A DNA stretch of 49,834 nt from positions 1 through 49,834 of the forward strand of contig JADZEO010000073.1 in NCBI GenBank assembly GCA_020850475.1, read 5' to 3'. The position numbers were made by a program, and so were the translations under genes. Positions 16,545 through 24,143 of this stretch are shown piece after piece (within the stretch, counting starts at the first letter, position 1; each line of letters starts with the position of its first letter). A model generated the notes under the pieces. That model was not told the DNA's origin, did no database searches, and saw only the letters and a program-made list of their open reading frames with translations. This DNA comes from Bdellovibrionales bacterium. GTDB taxonomy: Bacteria; Bdellovibrionota; Bdellovibrionia; Bdellovibrionales; UBA1609.

Positions 16545-17681
16545 TTAGCCCTGACCTTTCCGCTTCAACATATACGGATACGAAATCTTGACTTCCATTC
16601 CCCCTTTGGGAATCGGAAACTGCCAAGTCTTCAATCTCTGCAGAATGCAATTTTCAATAATCGTCGAGTTCAATGTCGTATTAGCAATGCCCGCTTGACT
16701 GACCAGTCCGTCAGATCCGATTGCAAAGCGCACCACCACCCGGCCGTTCAGTCCAGGATCGGCTTGCAAACCCTGCTCATAGCAAAAGAGCACTTGTCCC
16801 TTGTTGGCTTCCATCACGCGCGCAACTTCGTCGCGATCCAGACCGCCATCGATAATGGCTTCGGTGCCGAGCGGAATGGTGCTGTTGCCAGCCGAGCCAG
16901 TCATGGCCAGCTTGCCATAGCCCGCTTGACCGCCACCTTTTCCTTTGGTGCCGTAACCGCCACCACCGTTCATGTTGCCACCCTCACCCAGAGGGGCCGC
17001 AACCAGACCTTTGCCGTAGAGGCTCGTTTGAACACCACCGCTGCCGCCGGTGCCACCAAGACCAATTCCCGCCGTGGTTTGAGCGGCACCCAAGTTGAGG
17101 CCACCGCGCTGCTTACTTTTGTTGAGACTTCCTAAAACTCCCAAAGCACCCATACGGCTAACCGCATTGGGATTTTTCTTGGTCAAGGTATCGGTCGTGC
17201 GCAAGTCAAAGCTCTTAGCTTTAAAACGCACCGTCTCGGGCGGTTTGGGCGGAGCCCGTTTGACAACTTCAACAACGTGCTCTTTAAGTTCCTCTTCCAA
17301 TTTAACTCGCGGAGCTGACACAAAATTGGCTCCAACGATAATCACGATCTGCAAAATTCCAACGATCGCCAAACACCAGTTCCAGGTTTCATTTGAATCG
17401 GGAAGCTCAGGCTCGTTGTGATCAAGAGTCTGTTCCTGAGCCGCGGCGCGAACGCGACTGCCGTTGCCAAATTCAAAGGCGCCGGTCTTTAAGATGTCGC
17501 TGCTAATGGGGCCAAGCACTTGATAGTCTTCGCCTTCGTCCCCATATTGGTCCGGTTGCGAAGTCACTTCGATTCGGCCGGAGTCGGTCAGGCGAACAAC
17601 CGTCAATTGAACCGCTCCATCCCAAGGAATGGTGCGAGCCACTTCACCAAAATTATTCTCAATAACTAAAGGCTTACTCAC
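16545..17681 (-). CDS. AgmX/GltG-GltJ-type energy transducer with TonB-like C-terminus
   Basis: The 378-residue protein has a cytoplasmic N-terminal part (1-100), one membrane segment (about 101-122), a basic Pro-rich stretch (VVKRAPPKPPETV), a Gly-rich flexible region (about 190-275) and a C-terminal domain (285-375) with the AgmX/PglI pattern: LFCYEQGLQ, LNGRVVVRFAI, a second Cys (ENC) and WQFPIPKGG. In Myxococcus, GltG and GltJ share this plan and carry force from the AglRQS motor across the periplasm. The start is GTG with AGGAG eight bases upstream. The N-terminal part resembles a degenerate FHA-like domain only weakly. Confidence 0.85.
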   Translation of the reverse strand: MSKPLVIENNFGEVARTIPWDGAVQLTVVRLTDSGRIEVTSQPDQYGDEGEDYQVLGPISSDILKTGAFEFGNGSRVRAAAQEQTLDHNEPELPDSNETWNWCLAIVGILQIVIIVGANFVSAPRVKLEEELKEHVVEVVKRAPPKPPETVRFKAKSFDLRTTDTLTKKNPNAVSRMGALGVLGSLNKSKQRGGLNLGAAQTTAGIGLGGTGGSGGVQTSLYGKGLVAAPLGEGGNMNGGGGYGTKGKGGGQAGYGKLAMTGSAGNSTIPLGTEAIIDGGLDRDEVARVMEANKGQVLFCYEQGLQADPGLNGRVVVRFAIGSDGLVSQAGIANTTLNSTIIENCILQRLKTWQFPIPKGGMEVKISYPYMLKRKGQG

Positions 17682-17692
17682 AACCCATACTC

Positions 17693-17932
17693 CTAATTTT
17701 GCTCCATCGAGTCTTCGATGCGATCATCAAAGTCTCGACGAATCTTCAAAATCTTGCCAAAGACCTTTTCCTCTTCCACTGTCACCACGGACTCATTCGA
17801 GAAGTGATACCGTCCCTGAATTAACAGGTCTTCAAAACTCAAATCCGTTCCGGTGGATTTTTTGGGCTTTTCTTGGGCCCCCGCCACCGCGGTCAAAAGG
17901 ACTACTAACGAGGCCAATAATAGCTTCATCAT
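17693..17932 (-). CDS. Small secreted protein of the gliding-type operon
   Basis: The 79-residue product has a signal peptide (cut near Val-Ala-Gly-Ala-Gln) and a charged mature part of about 58 residues with no recognised family. It has no cysteine or membrane segment after cleavage. The start overlaps the TPR gene stop in an ATGA junction, and the AgmX-like gene follows 11 bases after its stop, so it is a true operon member. It may be a small periplasmic subunit linking its two neighbours; that is inferred from position. Confidence 0.7.
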   Translation of the reverse strand: MMKLLLASLVVLLTAVAGAQEKPKKSTGTDLSFEDLLIQGRYHFSNESVVTVEEEKVFGKILKIRRDFDDRIEDSMEQN

Positions 17933-20900
17933 TTGCCACCCTGCCCGGCACTTGGCGCCGCAGAGCTTGATGCTCCCTTAGCCAAGCGTCCCTCAAGATA
18001 AGTCACCATCACGGCATTGCCGCTTTGCTTTTCAACTTCTAACAAGAGCTTTAACTTTTCTGAGTTCATCGGGTCTGCCCGCAAATCGTTGCGCGCCTTT
18101 ACCACTGCCGAGTTTGCTACCCCGCTCTCATTCTGAGCTTGCAGCGAACCGATTTCAGATTGCCATTGAGCGCGCAAGGTATCCGGGGCCACTGCGGCGA
18201 CGATCTCAACCTGCGAACGAAGGAGTGCGCGAACCGCACCGGACTCAGCTTTAACCATCGCTGGTACTTGCTGAGCAACGGCTCCGTTACTCCAAAACTC
18301 CTGAGCCTTGGCGCCGGCTTCTTGCGCCCGTTCCTGATGCGGAGCTGCCTGTTGACCGAGGAGCTCTAGGTACTGGCGTTGCTCGTCGTCACTGAGGCCC
18401 GCCGGCATCGGCAGTGCCAGAATGTTGTCGTAGAGACGCTTGGACTCCACCGCCAACACTTGCAGGGTTGCGGCCTGAGCTAACCAGTCTTTGGCTTCAA
18501 GGGCTTCGGCGGTGAGCTTTTCCCAGTCACCTAACATTTTAATGCGCGCTTTGAGCGTTTTGCCCATCGCTGCCTGGGATTTAACATCAATTTGATGACC
18601 TTGCAGTTCAGCCATCGATTTGCTGACTCGTCCTAATATATATTGGCGCTTGAGCACTTTGCCGCTGGGAGTTTCAGCAAGCTTGCCGTCTTTGGCGACT
18701 TTAGCGATCAGCTTGTCGCTCGGCTTGGCGGCAACCACTTCAAGATAAGTTCGCGCCAGGACTTCGGCGTCACGAGCAAGGACTTTTTCGAAGCGTCCCA
18801 AATCCTTCTCCGGCTCCGGAGAGGTCGTAACCAACCGGGAAGCGATGGCTGAATCACGACTCGGGTCCTGAGAAACCTTTAGATACTGTTGCAAATAAGG
18901 CCGAGAGTCCTTTTCTGCCAAATCCGCGAACATTGCTAAACGCAGTTGGCGGTCGGTTGGCGAGAGTCCGGCCATCTTCATTTTTTCGCTGAAACTCAAA
19001 GCTTGACCAAAATCCAATTTCAACTCAGAAACCCAAACTACTTTTCCAGCGGCGAATTCACGATCCTCGTCGGTGAGATCTTTAAGCGCCAAGATCGCCT
19101 TCGCACTCGACTCAACTTCATCCCACTTGTTCATCTTTTCAGCGAGCAGGGCACGGTTGCGATAAGTGCGCGCTTTGTCTGCATCGCTCGCCCCTTCCAA
19201 GTTAACTTTGGCCATCTTAGCCCAAGCAGCATCGAGTTGGGCCTGGTCGCCGCTGGACTGGGCCAAGCTCACGGCTTGGTTCAACTGAGCTGCGCGGGTA
19301 GCCTTGGCGAATTCCTGTGCTCCATCTTTGAACACGCTGGAAAACTCGGCGGCCCATTGCTCAATTCGGGCATCATCTTTGAGCAGCACCAAGGTATCGA
19401 GCGCCAGGTCAGCTGCTTGCCGTTTAATTTTCTGATTTTGCAATCCCGGCACCAATGCCAAGGCGCGCAGGGCTTCGGCCGCTTGCGGGTACTCGCCGCT
19501 TTCGTAAATCATGTAGGCGAGCTGATATTGAACCTGAAACTTGTGAACCTCGTCTTTCGACATCGCCAGAAACTGGGCGTAGGCTTTGCGCATCAGGCTC
19601 TTGTCTTTGCTCTGTTCGGCCGCCTCAATTTGGCTGAGGAGCGATACTTCCATTTTGTCGTGGGCTTCTTTGCGAGCCTTGGCGTCTTGAGCGGCCGCAG
19701 CTTCCGCACTGGCAAACAACTGACTGGCCCGGGCGAACAGCGTCTCAGCTTCGACAAATTGTTTTTGGCCTTTGGCGACTAAGCCAGCAAACAAGTGCAT
19801 ATCCGGATCGTTGGTAAAGATCTTAAGATAGGCTTGGTAGGTCGCCAAGAGCGCAGGATTGGACTTTTCTTTTTCGACTTTATTCCAGTTAACCAAAAAG
19901 TTTTTTAGTCGTGATTTGATTTCCGCGCAAACGGCATCGTCGGGTTTCTGGCAGTCCGGTGTGGCAGTCCAAGTTTGGAGTGCTTGGTGGTAGTCTTTGA
20001 TCCCCTGTTCCGCCAACTGCGAGTTCATTTCCATTTGAGCCATCAGAGTCAGGCCAGTGAGGCGCTCTTTGGGGCTGGTGTCTTGACTCAACACAAATCG
20101 CCAGACTTCGATGGCCGGCGAAATTTTACCCATGCGCTCCAGCTCCTTAGCTAAGTAAGCCGTGTTCGAGCGAGCTGCTGACTTGGGACTTAACTCAAAC
20201 AACAACTGGGCCTGAGCCAGCGTAATGGTCTGCCGACCGAAGAAGGTCGCCAAATCCCGCGAAACCTCCGCCTGAAACTCTTCATCAGGCTTCACCACTC
20301 CCGGAGCCATCCCGCGAGTGAGGAGCCGCGGAGATTTGAGAATTTCAATCATCGCGGCAGATGACTTTTGATCATCGCCGAGATTAAAAAAGCACCAGGC
20401 ACGGCGATAGGCCGCGAGCCCGGCGCCGGTGGCCTTGTCAATTGGTATGACTTTTTCGTAATGGGGAATGGCATTGCGGAAGTCACCTTGGCGGAAATAG
20501 ATCTCACCCATCGATAATTCCGCTTCGGCAATCGCCAGCGGATCTTGGCTGGATTTAATGATAACTGTGTAGGCCTCGATCGCCTTTTTCTTTTCTCCCA
20601 CCAACTCATAAAGGTGACCGAGCTGAGTGGTGATGACTCCTTTGTCGACGTCACTGTTGACCTGAAGAATCTGTTCATAAAGAGCAATCGCTTGACGTCG
20701 GTCGGGAGTTCCAGCCTCGCACTGAGTGCAACCCTTTTCGAGTTCGGCCATAGAATCTAAGCGCGCCCGTTCAGCGTAAAGGTCCGCTAGCCGCAACATG
20801 ATGTCTCGGCGCGAAGGATCATCCTTCGGAAGACGAGCTAGCACGTTCTGCATTTTGGTAATCAGCACGGATTCTGTGCTGGGCTCACCTGCAAGCAATG

Positions 20901-20973
20901 GCAAAGTCGATGCGAGGGCGACGACCACCATTCCTACTTTTAACTTTCCTGTCAATGAGCTCATTCTCTTCAC
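17929..20973 (-). CDS. Large periplasmic TPR scaffold, GltD/GltE (AgmU)-like
   Basis: The 1014-residue protein begins at GTG 20973 with AGGA close upstream and has a signal peptide ending near Pro-Leu-Leu-Ala-Gly-Glu. The rest is almost entirely TPR repeats (AIALYEQILQVN, LGHLYELVGEKKKAIEAY, LSMGEIYFRQGDFRNAIPHYEKV and many more), with a helical, Ala/Gln-rich C-terminus. An internal CTQC pair sits near residue 82. AgmU/GltD of Myxococcus is a similarly large periplasmic TPR protein in the gliding machine. Lying directly after ExbB/ExbD/ExbD genes, it is the best candidate for the periplasmic element that the motor pulls on. Confidence 0.85.
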   Translation of the reverse strand: MKRMSSLTGKLKVGMVVVALASTLPLLAGEPSTESVLITKMQNVLARLPKDDPSRRDIMLRLADLYAERARLDSMAELEKGCTQCEAGTPDRRQAIALYEQILQVNSDVDKGVITTQLGHLYELVGEKKKAIEAYTVIIKSSQDPLAIAEAELSMGEIYFRQGDFRNAIPHYEKVIPIDKATGAGLAAYRRAWCFFNLGDDQKSSAAMIEILKSPRLLTRGMAPGVVKPDEEFQAEVSRDLATFFGRQTITLAQAQLLFELSPKSAARSNTAYLAKELERMGKISPAIEVWRFVLSQDTSPKERLTGLTLMAQMEMNSQLAEQGIKDYHQALQTWTATPDCQKPDDAVCAEIKSRLKNFLVNWNKVEKEKSNPALLATYQAYLKIFTNDPDMHLFAGLVAKGQKQFVEAETLFARASQLFASAEAAAAQDAKARKEAHDKMEVSLLSQIEAAEQSKDKSLMRKAYAQFLAMSKDEVHKFQVQYQLAYMIYESGEYPQAAEALRALALVPGLQNQKIKRQAADLALDTLVLLKDDARIEQWAAEFSSVFKDGAQEFAKATRAAQLNQAVSLAQSSGDQAQLDAAWAKMAKVNLEGASDADKARTYRNRALLAEKMNKWDEVESSAKAILALKDLTDEDREFAAGKVVWVSELKLDFGQALSFSEKMKMAGLSPTDRQLRLAMFADLAEKDSRPYLQQYLKVSQDPSRDSAIASRLVTTSPEPEKDLGRFEKVLARDAEVLARTYLEVVAAKPSDKLIAKVAKDGKLAETPSGKVLKRQYILGRVSKSMAELQGHQIDVKSQAAMGKTLKARIKMLGDWEKLTAEALEAKDWLAQAATLQVLAVESKRLYDNILALPMPAGLSDDEQRQYLELLGQQAAPHQERAQEAGAKAQEFWSNGAVAQQVPAMVKAESGAVRALLRSQVEIVAAVAPDTLRAQWQSEIGSLQAQNESGVANSAVVKARNDLRADPMNSEKLKLLLEVEKQSGNAVMVTYLEGRLAKGASSSAAPSAGQGGK

Positions 20974-20991
20974 CGTATTCCTGAACAGTTA

Positions 20992-21492
20992 TCAGTTTTG
21001 CAAAACTGCAAAGTTAATTTCGCCAAATCCGGCATTGTTACCGGAAGTCACGATACGATTGATGTCTTCATAGGGTGTGGACTTGTCCGCCTGAATCGTG
21101 AGAGCGGCTTCGGCCTGAGGATCGGTATTGTGCTCTCCCCATTGCTTACGAATCTCAACCAACATTGCGACCAGGCTATTGGGATCGATTTCCTTTTCTT
21201 CGAGGGAAAGTTTATCTTTTTTAATTTTAATGATCGTGTGGCGCTCCAGAGCAAAGGTATTTTTGGCGGCCGGCAGTTCCGTCCCGGCATCAACATAAAG
21301 AACTTCGCCGGTGTTGGACATCGACACGAGTAGATAGGCCACCAGAATCGAGAAGGCGTCCACCAGAGAGGTCAACATAAGGGCCGCCGCGGTACTCATC
21401 CCACGCTTACCGCCCTTGGGATTTAACGTGGAGCAAGACTCCACTGAGCTCGCAAAACTGGTGTTTCCTAAAGTCGAACATGAAGACAACAT
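20992..21492 (-). CDS. ExbD/TolR-type motor subunit (AglQ/AglS-like) with membrane Asp
   Basis: The 166-residue protein has a cytoplasmic N-terminus, one membrane helix (about residues 34-60, STAAALMLTSLVDAFSILVA) and a periplasmic domain ending in the ExbD pattern (ALTIQADKSTPYEDINRIV). The Asp in SLVDAF matches the proton-carrying residue of ExbD/TolR/AglQ. It pairs with the ExbB-like protein to use proton motive force. A strong GAGGAG ribosome site precedes ATG 21492. Unlike the neighbouring second ExbD, it keeps the key residue. The N-terminal 30 residues have several Cys and Ser, which is unusual. Confidence 0.9.
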   Translation of the reverse strand: MLSSCSTLGNTSFASSVESCSTLNPKGGKRGMSTAAALMLTSLVDAFSILVAYLLVSMSNTGEVLYVDAGTELPAAKNTFALERHTIIKIKKDKLSLEEKEIDPNSLVAMLVEIRKQWGEHNTDPQAEAALTIQADKSTPYEDINRIVTSGNNAGFGEINFAVLQN

Positions 21493-21509
21493 GTCAATCT
21501 CCTCAAGCT

Positions 21510-21968
21510 TTAAAGTGGTGCAACACCCAAACTCGCAAAACCTTCGCCCTTAATAACGTCCATCAGGCGAATCACTTCGCCGTAGGCACTTTTACTCTCG
21601 GGCTTAATCAATGCCATGTTGATCTCAGGGAGTTCGGATTTCAGCTGACCGAGTGATTGTTTCAGCGATTCCAAATTGGGTTTTCCCTCTACACCTTTAA
21701 TCACCATGCCAAAGGCCTTAACGAGTTTGGCCGGAGCATTTTCTAGCCGCAGCTCAATGGCCCCGTCGGGTTTGACGAGCGTCCATAGAGCTGGCTCTTT
21801 TTTAGTGTCTTCCGCCGCTTGTCCACCGACGGCCTGCTTAACCTGGAAGGACCCAATATTGATCCACACCACGGTCATTAACAAAAAGCAGATGCACACC
21901 GATTGCAGCGAAATCACCGACACCAGGTCGATTTCACTATCTAGATTTTTTACGTTTCCCCGACTCAC
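21510..21968 (-). CDS. Second ExbD/TolR-like subunit lacking the membrane Asp
   Basis: The 152-residue protein has the ExbD layout: a short cytoplasmic start, one membrane helix (about 15-38) and a periplasmic domain ending with YGEVIRLMDVIKGEGFASLG. Where ExbD carries an Asp in the helix, this protein reads VSVISLQSV, so the position is Ser or another uncharged residue; an Asp occurs only just before the helix (SEIDLV). It would therefore not carry protons itself but could form a mixed pair with the other ExbD, as AglQ and AglS do in Myxococcus. It starts with GTG, AGGAG nine bases upstream. Confidence 0.85.
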   Translation of the reverse strand: MSRGNVKNLDSEIDLVSVISLQSVCICFLLMTVVWINIGSFQVKQAVGGQAAEDTKKEPALWTLVKPDGAIELRLENAPAKLVKAFGMVIKGVEGKPNLESLKQSLGQLKSELPEINMALIKPESKSAYGEVIRLMDVIKGEGFASLGVAPL

Positions 21969-21990
21969 GACTCAAAACTCCTGCCCGAAC

Positions 21991-22707
21991 TTATTGGGCG
22001 TTTTGTTGGTTACGAGCCTGGTATTCTTTGATTTCTTGGCTTGCCCGACGAGCTTGGGCCACGGGGCTGTAGCTGTAGCACAACCAGTGGAAAGCCTTCA
22101 TCGCACCTTGATTCATGTCTTCAATCAAGCCACCCACGCGATTCAAAATGGCAGCGTGAAAGAGCAGAGCCGGAATGGCCACAATCAATCCGTAGGCTGT
22201 GGTATTCATCGCTTCCGCGATACCGGTTGACAGCAAGGTCGCTTTTTCAGCTGGATTGGCGTAAGCCACAGCCGCAAACGACTTGATCATTCCCGTAATC
22301 GTGCCGAGCAGTCCGGTCAGAGTCGCGACGTTACCGATCACGGCCTGAAAGCCGGCGCGCTTTTCAAAGCGTCCAGTTTCTTTGTAGAGGACTTCGTCCA
22401 TTTTGCCTTGGATTTCATTGCGACCACCAAGATTCATCGCAGCCTTAGCTCCAGCGGCAATAGCGCGAGAAACCGGATTCTCGACTTCGCCCTCTTTGGC
22501 TTTCTTGTAGACGGCTTCGATTTCGCCGCGGCGGATGACTTCTTCAAAAGAATCGGCGACGCTTTCTTGGTTGGGTTTGCGCTTCATGAACAACTCAATC
22601 CCACGCTCGATCATGAGTGCGATTGAGAAAACATGAAGACCCAAGATGGCCCACATGAAGATACCACCTTGAATAAAAAGCGACTTTAGTTCTGCGATAA
22701 ACTCCAT
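21991..22707 (-). CDS. ExbB/TolQ/MotA-family proton channel (AglR-like)
   Basis: The 238-residue product begins at ATG 22707, where the family's N-terminus starts (MEFIAELKSLFIQGG). It has three membrane helices: about 12-36, then GNVATLTGLLGTITGMI, and TTAYGLIVAIPALLFHAAIL. The last two contain the conserved Thr and Gly/Pro residues that line the TolQ/ExbB channel. The large cytoplasmic loop lies between helices 1 and 2. Together with two ExbD proteins it makes an AglRQS-type motor that converts proton flow into movement of periplasmic partners. It is the first gene of an 11-gene operon reaching down to 11135; intergenic gaps are short or absent. Confidence 0.92.
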   Translation of the reverse strand: MEFIAELKSLFIQGGIFMWAILGLHVFSIALMIERGIELFMKRKPNQESVADSFEEVIRRGEIEAVYKKAKEGEVENPVSRAIAAGAKAAMNLGGRNEIQGKMDEVLYKETGRFEKRAGFQAVIGNVATLTGLLGTITGMIKSFAAVAYANPAEKATLLSTGIAEAMNTTAYGLIVAIPALLFHAAILNRVGGLIEDMNQGAMKAFHWLCYSYSPVAQARRASQEIKEYQARNQQNAQ

Positions 22708-22834
22708 TGTACTTACCCTCACTCGTAAAGTTTGTTTCGACCCAAATGAGTCCACCGGTGGTTCAGTGCAAGATTGCGAAAAATTCCGCTTTGCACAAAA
22801 AACTGCCGGAAATGGCCTTTGGTATTCAGATGGT

Positions 22835-22862
22835 TTTATCAACGACCTGCATTAATTGACAA
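22835..22862 (-). promoter_or_regulatory. Candidate promoter of the gliding-type motor operon
   Basis: On the minus strand TTGTCA (22862-22857) and GATAAA (22840-22835) are separated by 16 bases. The leader to ATG 22707 would be about 120 bases. The match is moderate. Confidence 0.4.
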
Positions 22863-22875
22863 AGAATATGATTTT

Positions 22876-22902
22876 TTGACCAGCATAAGTGCTTGTTATG
22901 AT
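22876..22902 (+). promoter_or_regulatory. Extended -10 promoter before the beta-barrel gene
   Basis: TATGAT at 22897-22902 is preceded by TG one base upstream (extended -10). TTGACC at 22876-22881 gives a short 15-base spacer, acceptable with an extended -10. It reads toward the beta-barrel gene at 23108. Confidence 0.5.
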
Positions 22903-23107
22903 TAATGTTTTTGAAAACTTTGCGGACAATCTTACAATCTCTGGTAAAAAGTTCGCGCTCACTCGGCCGGGTGCATCTGAATGAATTTCAGCACCTCTCA
23001 CCAGCAAAAATCTTCATAAAGTGCCAGTTGTCACCGACCAAAGACCATGGGATTTTTATACGGCAGCGAATATTCGCTCGAACTTTTTAATCCGACCGGG
23101 GGACATC

Positions 23108-24100
23108 ATGGGGCTCTTTCAACCAAAACACGACGCGATTTTACCAACCCTTTTGGCTCTGCTCGCAGTGCTCACGGTGAATGAATTCACCCTCGCTGCC
23201 TCGGCCGAATCCCCCACCAAAGCAGAAACCCGCTCCACGGTCGAGGCCCAGCGACCGCCCTCGGCTCCGCGCTGGGGCTTAAATGTATCCAGCGGTCGCT
23301 TTGATTTCGCCGGAACGGAAGCGGCTCGCGGCAACTCTTACAGCTTTGACCGCATTCTTGTTGAGAGTCAAAACGTGGGCTTTTCTTTCAAGAAAACTCC
23401 GCAACTGACTTTTGCCGTCGGCGGTAAGTACCTCCAAAATTATTCTGAACTTCGTGCCGGCACCAAGTTGTTTAAGAGCAACACCGAGGGCTGGGGTGAC
23501 ACTTTGCTGACCGCCACTCAGGTTGAAGCCCTTGATCCCCAGCAAACACTCGTGAGTACGATTGGCGTGCAAGTGCCAACGGGCGAGGTCACCATCAAAA
23601 ATCCCCGCAAAGTGAATGTGAATCATCCTTATTACTTGCAAACCGGCTCGGGCACGACCGATTTTTACGGAGCCCTCACTTATCAAAAGGCGTGGAGCAC
23701 TCCTCTCCGAGCCGGCGCCTTGGCTTCGGCGTTGGTGCGCACGGGACGTAACGAAGTCGACTACCGCCGTGGAAGTGAATACTCCGCCAGCCTATGGTCG
23801 GATTGGGTCGTCCACTCCGCCTTTACTCCCGGGCTTCGCCTGAACTACAAACACATCGGGAAGCTTGCCGGTGTCGACGCCTCCTTGGGTCGCAATGAGT
23901 ACACGGAGTACTACCACTCGCCCCAAAACAACTGGGATTTCGGCGTGACGATGAAAGGGGCCTGGCCGCTGAAAGTTCTCGGCAACACGAACTTGACCTA
24001 CGCCGCAAGTCTGCCGGTCGCCCAGCGACTCAAAAATGTCGTGAATCTCCAAGTGGAAACCAAGTACACCGTCACGGCCGGGTTGCAGGCGACTTTCTAG
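23108..24100 (+). CDS. Outer-membrane beta-barrel protein, transporter-like
   Basis: The start at ATG 23108 has GGGGGA six bases upstream and places a signal peptide (about residues 1-31, ending Leu-Ala-Ala-Ser-Ala) at the N-terminus. The 330-residue product is rich in amphipathic strands with aromatic girdles (QLTFAVGGKYLQNYSEL, FYGALTYQKAW, TNLTYAASLPVA) and ends in a terminal strand LQATF with a closing Phe, the usual barrel signal. It resembles the phenol-degradation MetA-type 'transporter' barrels in general pattern only. It is monocistronic and reads away from the motor operon, possibly sharing regulation with it. Confidence 0.75.
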   Translation: MGLFQPKHDAILPTLLALLAVLTVNEFTLAASAESPTKAETRSTVEAQRPPSAPRWGLNVSSGRFDFAGTEAARGNSYSFDRILVESQNVGFSFKKTPQLTFAVGGKYLQNYSELRAGTKLFKSNTEGWGDTLLTATQVEALDPQQTLVSTIGVQVPTGEVTIKNPRKVNVNHPYYLQTGSGTTDFYGALTYQKAWSTPLRAGALASALVRTGRNEVDYRRGSEYSASLWSDWVVHSAFTPGLRLNYKHIGKLAGVDASLGRNEYTEYYHSPQNNWDFGVTMKGAWPLKVLGNTNLTYAASLPVAQRLKNVVNLQVETKYTVTAGLQATF

Positions 24101-24143
24101 GCCCACGAGGGTTTATTCCCCAGCGGACAGGTTTGACCGTCAA

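Larger units (their letters stand above)
22708..23107. other. 400-base divergent intergenic region
   Basis: The stretch separates the motor operon (-) from a beta-barrel gene (+). It holds one candidate promoter on each strand (listed separately) and, after the + promoter, a leader of about 200 bases without a convincing gene. No known riboswitch was recognised in the leader. An in-frame extension to 23021 is open but lacks a ribosome site. Confidence 0.6.

Noticed and set aside
18946-19782. 278-codon open frame on + opposite the TPR scaffold
   Set aside because: It is the shadow of a highly repetitive, well-supported TPR gene.
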